This document shows positions 57,547 to 64,000 of a DNA stretch of 64,000 bases, piece after piece (the first letter of the stretch is position 1; every line of letters starts with the position of its first letter). The notes under the pieces were generated by a model. It did not search any database. It saw only the letters and a list, made by a program, of their open reading frames with translations, and was not told where the DNA came from. A program made the position numbers and the translations under genes. Location of the stretch: contig BCKT01000007.1 of assembly GCA_003116875.1 (NCBI GenBank), forward strand, positions 608,365 to 672,364, in the 5' to 3' direction. The DNA comes from Takashimella koratensis. Taxonomy: Eukaryota; Basidiomycota; Tremellomycetes; Trichosporonales; Tetragoniomycetaceae.

Positions 57547-58041
57547 GGGTGTCGACAGGCTGTGCAGGAAGAAGGAAAGGGGTCGGAAAAATGTACATAA
57601 AGAGATTCAAAAACATACGTAAAATACACAAAACGAAGCAGTAACGACTGGATATCAGCCCGAGTATGTATATACCTGTCTGGCTCGACATGTTCGATCT
57701 GGCGGGGGCCACTGGGTCCCCAGTATGCGATCGGGTCGTTGAACCTACCGCCTCAAAAGTTGCTGCCGGCATTGTGCCGTGCCTGTGGATCAGATCGAGG
57801 CACGATTCAGTTTCATCTTTTTCCGACTGTGACCTTTTCGTGTGTGTTTTGCGTCTCGCCTGGTCTCGACGCGTGTGATTTCCAGGGGACGGTTTGTAGA
57901 GCAAGGTGTTGAGGTGCGTCTGGGTCCGGGGGTGTTGAAAAGTGTTGGTGACCCCTTCGAACCACTTATATAAGTGGAACTGCTCTTGATCACTCACACC
58001 ATCCTTCTTCCCTCCTCACGACCTCGACCGTTCATTTCACA
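57547..58041. promoter_or_regulatory. Upstream region of CAP gene 3
   Basis: 495 bp, with the 3' flank of the oxygenase locus and, near its end, the palindromic TATA element described separately. Confidence 0.5.
57962..57977. promoter_or_regulatory. Palindromic TATA element upstream of CAP gene 3
   Basis: CCACTTATATAAGTGG, a perfect 16-bp inverted repeat with TATATAA at its centre, 65 bp before the ATG at 58042. The position suits a core-promoter TATA box for a short 5' leader; the flanking palindrome is unusual. Confidence 0.6.
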
Positions 58042-59494
58042 ATGCTCACCCGATTCGCTCTTTCCCTCCTCGCCTTATCAACCATCACCCTCGCGGCCCC
58101 GGCTCCCTCTCCCTCTCCCTCTCCCTCTCCCTCTCCCTCTCCCTCTCCCTCTCCGTCTCCCTCTCCCAGCTCCGACCTCACCCGGCGTGAGCCTTCGAAC
58201 GGCCTCAGCTCACTCGTCGCTGCTCTTAAACACATCTACGAACTCGAGCACAATCCATCTGCATCTCACAGTTCCCCCTCCGCCTCAGTCGTGTCTTCCG
58301 CTTTGGGCGCGTCGGTCTCGGGCGAGTCAAGGCGGCCAGCGTCCCAACATGTTTCTGAGTCCGGACATGATCACCCTGCTAGGCCAAGCACCTCGCCGTC
58401 CGAGCTTGTCGCTATCCAGGCGGCGGTCGCTTCGTCAGGTCCCTCTTCCCACGCGTCCGTGTCCCACCCCGCGCCTTCTGTGAAACAGTCTTCGTTTGCC
58501 TCCGCGTCTTCGTTCTCGTCCCCGTTCTCGAGCCGACTCGTCGCTGCCGCCTCTGCCCGTCCCTCTTCGTCAGCCTCCCACTCATCTTCTTCTAAACCAT
58601 CGGCTCCTTCGAGTAAAGTACAAAGCTCGTCTCGCGCCTCCACCCCTCCATCCAGCTCCTCAGCCGCTCCTTCTCCCAACCGCTCCCATTCCTCCTCGAG
58701 CCGACCCTTGTCTTCCTCGTCTTCGGCTTCATCGGTCTCCCCGTCCGCATCTGCATCATCTGCCTTATCTTCCTCGTCGTCCGGTTCAATCAGCTCCGAC
58801 GCGCAGAGCCTTTTGAATGCACACAACACTTTTCGCGCAGAGTACAGTAAGTACTATACAATGTTTCAAGACTGCTCTCTGACGCGTCGCGTTGCTGACT
58901 CGTCGCAGGCGCGGGAAGTATGACGTGGAACAACACTCTTGCCGCTTATGCGCAATCTGCTGCATCGACCTGCAAGTACGGCCACACGTGAGTTGCCTAG
59001 ACTTGCAATAGTCTCTGTAGAATAATAGAGGAACAAAGGCTGACAGACGATCCAGTGGCGGGCCCTATGGCGAGAACATGTGAGCTTTATCTTTATCATT
59101 GAAGCGAAACTCGTAGACTGATAAAACAGTGCTGCTGGAGTCGGATACTCCCTTGTCCAGCTATTCCAACTCTGGTCCAACGAATCAAGTAAGTATCCTC
59201 CTTCCTGCTCATCTCATCCTGCCTTTACCACGCTTACCTTTCTCAGCGCTCTACAAATTCAACTCTCCCGGCTACTCGGAATCCACCGGACACTTCACTC
59301 AAGTCGTCTGGAAGTCCTCTACCCAGTTAGGGTGCGGCTGGTCCACTTGCGCTGACGGGACGATCTTTAGTGCTGGTGGGCAGTCGTCAGTGTACCTTGT
59401 GTGCGAGTATGCGCCCGCCGGAAACGTGGTCGGCCCTACGGACGCAGATACCGCGACCCGATTCACGCAGCAGGTTGGGCCGTACGTCGGCTGA
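58042..59494 (+). CDS. Secreted CAP/SCP protein 3 with Ser/Pro-rich stalk
   Basis: Third CAP-superfamily secreted protein, about 400 residues. Signal peptide MLTRFALSLLALSTITLAAPA, a run of Pro-Ser repeats, then LTRREPSNG, whose RR is a possible Kex2 cleavage site. A ~200-residue Ser-rich stalk, probably O-mannosylated, leads to the C-terminal CAP domain: DAQSLLNAHNTFRAEYS, AGSMTWNNTLAAYAQ, CKYGHT, GGPYGENMAAGVGYS, STGHFTQVVWKSSTQLGCGWSTC and VYLVCEYAPAGNVVG. All four cavity motifs and the Cys pattern are kept. Five exons, most introns small. It is more diverged from CAP 1 and 2 than they are from each other (longer stalk, YN/YK insertions). Wall-attached or shed: no GPI signal is seen. Confidence 0.9.
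58105..58164. repeat. In-frame CCCTCT hexamer array (Pro-Ser repeat)
   Basis: Ten tandem hexamers (nine CCCTCT and one CCGTCT) within CAP gene 3, translating to (Pro-Ser)n directly after the signal peptide. Copy number probably varies among isolates. Confidence 0.85.
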
Positions 59495-59745
59495 TCGAGG
59501 ATGGAGGAGAGCCGAGTGCGGAACAAGGGGCAGGAGGTGATGGACAATCAAATGAACCCTTGGATCAAAAAATGGACTTTGGAATTGATTATCATTCATA
59601 GCTGTATCCTATCTTACATGGTCGATATTCACTGGTCGAGTCGACTCGAACGATGTACCACTAGACTCTTCAAGTCGCGCTCCACAGACCTCTTGAAGGC
59701 TGACATCTCACACTGAGGTCACCTCAAAGTTGGCACTGAGGGCGA

Positions 59746-61156
59746 TTAGACGCCGAGCTGCGTCTTGGCCCAGGCGGTCACGTTCTCGTGCACGTCCTCA
59801 AAGGCCTTCTTGATCTTCTCGTTCGCGAGGTTTGGGCGAGCAGCCCAACCGTGGACGGTACCTGCGTGAACTAGCTCAGCAATGACACTACACCTAAGCA
59901 GCGCAACAGCGCTACGAGAGAACAGCAGCACGCTGCCGAGAAAGATCAAGAGAAGAGGGACCCGAGCTCATTGCCACAACTCACCTTCGTACACGGTCAT
60001 GTCGAACGGCTTGCCCTCGAAGACCTTGCGGACCTCTTCGCGACTCTCGGGAGTTTTGAAGGCCATGCTGCGGGGTGGAGGCAAGCCGGGTAACGCCATG
60101 ATTAGGGATAGGGTGATGGGAGTAGGTTGATTGGTGATCAAAGAGCATGATCGTCAGCGTCGTTGACCAAGTTTTCGGCCGATTCTGAGGGGAACAAGGC
60201 GGAAATTGAGACCACTCACTCGTCCGAGGCCATGTGCCACGATGTTGGCTTGGTGATTGTGGGGTACTTGGCCTTGTCGTTGCCCGGGTGGAGGAGAGCA
60301 CCAGCGTTGCACAGCGACTCGTCGCCTTTGGACATGACATGCGCGACCATTGATCCGCCACGGCAGTATCTGTAGTTCGTGAGCTGGCTGTTTACATGTT
60401 CGAACATTGATAACTGGCGAAACGTGACGACGCGACTCACCCCACAGCCACGAGCTTCTCGTAGCCCTCTGCCTTGAGCTCGGCGAACGCCTGTGGAGTC
60501 AGCACGACTATTCTAAATGGTTGACCAAGCCTAGCTATAGCCTCTTGAGGTGCCGGGGCAAAACACCTACCTTGTCGGTAAGTGGGCATGCCGCACCGTC
60601 CTTGACCGAGTTGACGTAAGGGATCATACGTAAGAGACCAAGGTAGCCCCTCGCCTTGGTGAAGAAGGAGTCGTTGGCCTTTTCGCCAGGGTAGGTCTCG
60701 AGGATGGGGTCGAGGTAGGAGGTGGGCGGCGGGGAGGCTAGCGTAGGCAGGTGATGTCAGCGGGCGTTTCAGCTATGGGCAGGTAGGTGCTCGCATGTAT
60801 CGCGTGTAAGCAGAGCCTGGATAGAAAATGAATACGGGAGAGATGGTGGGCTTGGGATGCGGAGAGGCGAGGCACTCGCTCAACTCACGGATGTAGTCCG
60901 GAACAACGACCTTGACCTTGAGCCTATCCGCGAAGGTGTCGGCGAGGATCTTGGCGTTGGGAATGTTGAACCCAAAGACATCGTACAAGACGACGAGCGC
61001 GACCTTGTCATTGACGATCTTTCCGTCGGTCGGCTGGGTGACGTAACGACCAACCCCACGGGAGTCGGAGACGGGCTCGAATACGCCCCGAGGCGTCCCC
61101 GGAAGTTCGGTGCCTTGGAGACAGCAGGGGCCGGTGATCGGGAGGAACGAGGACAT
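59746..61156 (-). CDS. Dienelactone hydrolase family protein
   Basis: Alpha/beta hydrolase of the dienelactone hydrolase (carboxymethylenebutenolidase) family, about 270 residues, cytosolic. N-terminal MSSFLPITGPCCLQGTELPGTPRGVFEP is the usual CC..G..hxGxP start. VALVVLYDVFGFNIPNAKILADTFAD matches the family's strand-helix with the DxxGF motif. The nucleophile elbow VAVGYCRGGSM spans an intron, with Cys in GxCxGG. SWHMASDE carries the Asp/Glu region, and VYEGTVHGWAARPNLANE carries the catalytic His in HGW. Five or six exons; stop at 59746-59748. Fungal members act on aromatic-ring-derived lactones or unknown esters; the substrate here is unknown. It is divergent from the 62419 gene. Confidence 0.88.
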
Positions 61157-62126
61157 CTGAGGTTGGGTTGGGTCGGGTGTGGTTGAGTCGGAGTGGATCT
61201 GGGCGAGGTGTGGGATCTGGGTACGCGGTCGGTGTGGTTTGTGATATGTGGTGAATGTGAGTGGTGAGTGGTAAGTGGTAAGTGGTGGGAAAGTGAGAGG
61301 TTGAATAGGTATGAGGAGACGCGATGAATGAATGGGTGGACCGTATTGGATCTAGATAAAGTCAGAGTGAAGACCAAGGGTAGCGAGTTACCGAAACAGG
61401 TAACGCGTCAACAACAACATGCATGGACCCGTTTCTGCGACCTGCTCCATGCTCTCGCTCAACGCCGAGCGCCGAGGTCCTGGACCTACCTAGCTAGGCC
61501 CTTGCTGCACTCGGAGCTGCCTGTCCCTTCGGTCTCTTGTGTACTCGATACTCGATCGGTCCCCATTCACCCATGCAGAGACCCACGCTCGACACCGGCG
61601 ATTCCGGGGTAAAAACGTGACCATATGCCCGAGCCACGTGGTAGAGATTAGGGTCCTGATCATCACCGTCGCTCTCCGTCGCTCGCCGTCGTCGCCGAAG
61701 CTAGCGCCGGGCACCGTTGCGATTGTGACTGCGACAAGGGAGAGGAAATTGTTGAAGAGGAGCGGGTTATCGAGGAGTAGGAAACCGCGGTCAGCTGTTA
61801 CCGGGCTACGTTGTATGGTGTCGTTGGCTGACAGATTCATGCGATGTCAATTCCACTACCACGGCGTGCCATTTGGTGGGCTTCCCCTTCGTACCCGCCC
61901 TTGTTTTACTTCTACGGCTTCAACATCCTCGCTGTTAAGAGCAGCGCCGCTGTGTTTTGTTGTCTTGGGTGCTGGCTTTTCTTCCCAGCCAACCTATTCC
62001 TCTCCAGCCAAACGATTTCTTCCCAGCCAATTCTTGAGCTAACTTTTTACCTTTGCCATAAGAGCCCCGGCCACGCAGTATATACAATGCTGGGAGCTGC
62101 AGGTACCCTATCAGATGGTCCCCCCT

Positions 62127-62149
62127 CCCCCCCCCCCCCCCCCCCCCCC
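62127..62149. repeat. 23-nt poly-C run
   Basis: Twenty-three consecutive C residues (with CCCCCCT before it), the longest homopolymer in the window. Confidence 0.85.
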
Positions 62150-62318
62150 TCCCCGCGCCATTCTTTCGCTCAACGTCCTGTCTACGTACCCAGTGGTCAT
62201 CTCTTACGTTCAGCCGGCTAACCGCTGTCCTGCCGAGTGCCTCGCCCGGTCGCGACGCCACTGAAACGGAACCGCTCCACCAACTCGAGTGATGTACGTA
62301 CGTCGATCCAACCTTGCT

Positions 62319-62326
62319 TCACGTGA
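62319..62326. promoter_or_regulatory. Palindromic E-box (TCACGTGA)
   Basis: Same 8-bp palindrome as at 18672, here 93 bp upstream of the 62419 start codon, a sensible promoter position. Binding by a bHLH factor is inference. Confidence 0.35.
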
Positions 62327-62418
62327 TTCACCCTCAACTCCACCAACAACACGACTGCGATGCAATGCTTGCCATCACTGCTTCAACTTAACCCTCCTCC
62401 CCCCTCGTCCAAGTCACC

Positions 62419-62865
62419 ATGACCAGTGTCAAGTTCACCCCCGGTCCTCATCCTAGCAGCGGCACCTCTACTCGCGCCTCTGCTTCTCCTTATCCCACAC
62501 GGTCCACGGCTCCCGGTCCTCCCGTCCTATTCCCATCCGCCTCCACCTCCACCTCCACCTCCACCCCTTCTGCACTCAACGACGATACGCAACCCGCGTC
62601 GTCGTCTTCCACTCACGCGATAGCCGCGGTCCCCGAATCAAGCCAAGAGTACTCGTACCCTTCTTCCATGGAAGACGCTGAACGCCAACCCCTCCTTCTC
62701 GGTCGCGACAGAGACGGGATCAGGCGCAGAGGCGTCGCGTATACAATGTCGGTAGTCGTTCTCGTTCTCGTGGCTGTTGGCGTGATTGTCGGGTTTGGAG
62801 GGTGGAGGTTGGGAAAGGGAGCAGGAGGCGGGCGGTGGCCTGGTGGGCCCGGTTGGATGGACTGA
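62419..62865 (+). CDS. Small single-pass membrane protein with Ser/Thr/Pro-rich N-terminus
   Basis: Intronless frame of 148 codons. The first ~95 residues are Ser/Thr/Pro-rich (e.g. SASTSTSTSTPSALN), then an acidic/hydrophobic patch (MEDAERQPLLLGRDRD) that includes a dileucine-like sorting motif, a basic stretch (GIRRRGVAYT), the span MSVVVLVLVAVGVIVGFGGW, and a short Gly-rich end (RLGKGAGGGRWPGGPGWMD). The basic side before the span suggests a type II or tail-anchored protein. I recognise no family. The layout, G/C-ending codons and promoter E-box make it plausible. Confidence 0.55.
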   Translation: MTSVKFTPGPHPSSGTSTRASASPYPTRSTAPGPPVLFPSASTSTSTSTPSALNDDTQPASSSSTHAIAAVPESSQEYSYPSSMEDAERQPLLLGRDRDGIRRRGVAYTMSVVVLVLVAVGVIVGFGGWRLGKGAGGGRWPGGPGWMD

Positions 62866-64000
62866 TGCGTAAGTCTAGGAGAGATTTGACGAGGCGGGTA
62901 GGCTGAGTCAAGATGGACCAGAACCAGGATTGACAAAATGAATGCGCTTCGACGTGTGCCCGTGAATCCGAACCCGAGTTGCAATACACGATACGACATG
63001 ATACACGACACTTTTACCTACGACATCTACCTAACAAAAAGTACGACCACGACCACGAAACGCGTTGTCGTACCTGCTACTTATGTCTTGATTTCTGCGG
63101 GCGCGCGGGCGCGACTAGTGTTGTAGTCTAGCCTCACACTGATGTCGTGCTCTGCGACGTATATGTATTCACTCTGTACTACTGGCTGATATCGGTTGCG
63201 CGTGTTCTGCCCATCTGGTGGCGACAGCATGAAGCGTGCCTGAAAAAGAGGTCAGGTTTGCACGATGAGCCCTGTATTCGGCTTTCCTTAGTCTACGTTT
63301 CAGCTCCAGACCCTCACCTTGTCATACCCACACCAACGAACAATACCATGCACAGAATGAAATGCACGGTTCACTTGGAATCCCGGCCTCTGCAGACCTG
63401 TCATTTCTCCTCTTTCCTGCCCGCGCTCGTCTCTCCGTTCTTCGCGTTACGTTCTGTGCCCTCGCGTTTCTCACGGTCCTGGTGCGTGAGTGTGCGCCCA
63501 GACCTGGCCGATCGTTGAAGCGTGTTTCCCTCCTTGTTCTCTTTTCCCACCCTCCCACAGCCCAAGGACCACCACAGCTGACCAGATGTATCTCATACCC
63601 ACGCCCAACTCCACTTCCACACACGCAGACAAGCCTGCGCGCAGACCTCGACGCACCTTTGTGTTCGTGTTCTCGTAATGGCTCGGGCGTCGGCCACGCG
63701 CAACACGGTCACGTAAAGATGCCGGTCTGGTCTCAAGTCTCCCACCGAGTTGAGCCCAAAGACAGAGGCCGAAGACAGAGTACAGGGTTTAGGATCAAAG
63801 CAGAGTGCACGGAGGTGGACACCTTCGTGCAGACATTGCCGTGACTGTCGGGAAATGAGAAGGACCTCTTGGTTCTGGGCATCATTGTCATTGTCGCCAT
63901 CACCATCTCATCACCGCATCACATCTCATTCTAGTCGCTCCACCGACCGCCGGCCATCAGGTCCTCGTCCTCGCCTGTCTACATCACGGGCATCACCTTC
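62866..64000. other. Terminal interval without a recognised gene
   Basis: 1.13 kb to the window end. Short overlapping frames on both strands carry no motif, and no splice-consistent gene was found. The last ~100 bp (ATCACCATCTCATCACCGCATCACATC) resemble a 5' leader, so a plus-strand gene may begin beyond the edge. Confidence 0.5.

Larger units (their letters stand above)
61157..62418. promoter_or_regulatory. Divergent intergenic region with long poly-C run
   Basis: 1.26 kb between divergent genes. It contains GGTGAGTGGTAAGTGGTAAGTGGTGG near 61263-61288, a palindromic TCACGTGA, and a long C run, both listed separately. Frames of up to 167 codons on the plus strand show no motif. Confidence 0.5.

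Noticed and set aside
61539..62042. 167-codon plus-strand frame
   Set aside because: No motif, crosses a region with no splice signals, and lies in a divergent promoter.
63362..63844. 160-codon plus-strand frame near the window end
   Set aside because: Hydrophobic and Arg-rich patches but no motif, and the opposite strand is open as well; not supportable.

Overview
The window reads as nuclear DNA of a GC-rich basidiomycete yeast, most likely a tremellomycete (Trichosporonales or relatives). This is inferred from dense genes split by many very short introns (34-60 nt, GTGAGT-type donors, CTGAC/CTAAC branch sites), divergent and convergent gene pairs, and the protein set: a fungal MHYT protein, Vps10, a mitochondrial class-2 dihydroorotate dehydrogenase, a La protein with an RGG tail and a canonical telomerase. 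I could not run a search, so the species is unassigned. No tRNA, rRNA, intact transposon, CRISPR array or organellar segment was found.

Layout. 1-2009 (-): 3'-truncated MHYT membrane sensor. 4361-5943 (-): RNF126/115-type RING E3 ligase, divergent from a secreted glycosidase-like protein (6320-8377, +). 8483-9686 (-): ZIP9/Atx2-type metal transporter, divergent from phosphopantothenate-cysteine ligase (10029-11247, +). 11265-16292 (-): VPS10 sorting receptor, divergent from dihydroorotate dehydrogenase (16715-18597, +). Then a secreted M14 carboxypeptidase (19054-20656, +), an alpha/beta hydrolase (21239-22413, +), a Kelch-ectodomain membrane protein (22555-25018, -) divergent from La protein (25843-27731, +), an unrecognised coiled-coil protein (28078-29090, +) and a small membrane protein (29249-29698, -).

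After a 1.9-kb gap come an unrecognised eight-exon gene (31588-~32560, +) and telomerase reverse transcriptase (33054-36920, +). RPL21 (37045-38198, -) and RPS9 (38812-39956, +) share a promoter. An Arg/Asp-rich SCI1-like nuclear protein (40131-41686, -) is divergent from an ARMT1/DUF89 phosphatase (43193-45112, +), which converges on a 14-TM DHA2 drug/H+ antiporter (45356-47933, -). Nucleoside diphosphate kinase (48533-49702, -) follows.

The last third is more accessory: three secreted CAP/SCP genes (50871-52152, 53046-54187, 58042-59494, all +) flank an intronless 2OG-Fe(II) oxygenase locus whose single long frame is broken by one amber codon (54622-57546, +). A dienelactone-hydrolase family gene (59746-61156, -) and a small single-pass protein (62419-62865, +) close the window.

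Most genes are ordinary housekeeping genes with no operon-like linkage. The most unusual features are the CAP cluster with its amber-interrupted oxygenase, a 4-codon upstream ORF whose stop overlaps the telomerase start codon, two well-spliced but unrecognised genes, a carboxypeptidase lacking the usual substrate-anchoring Arg, and a set of 34-36 nt introns.
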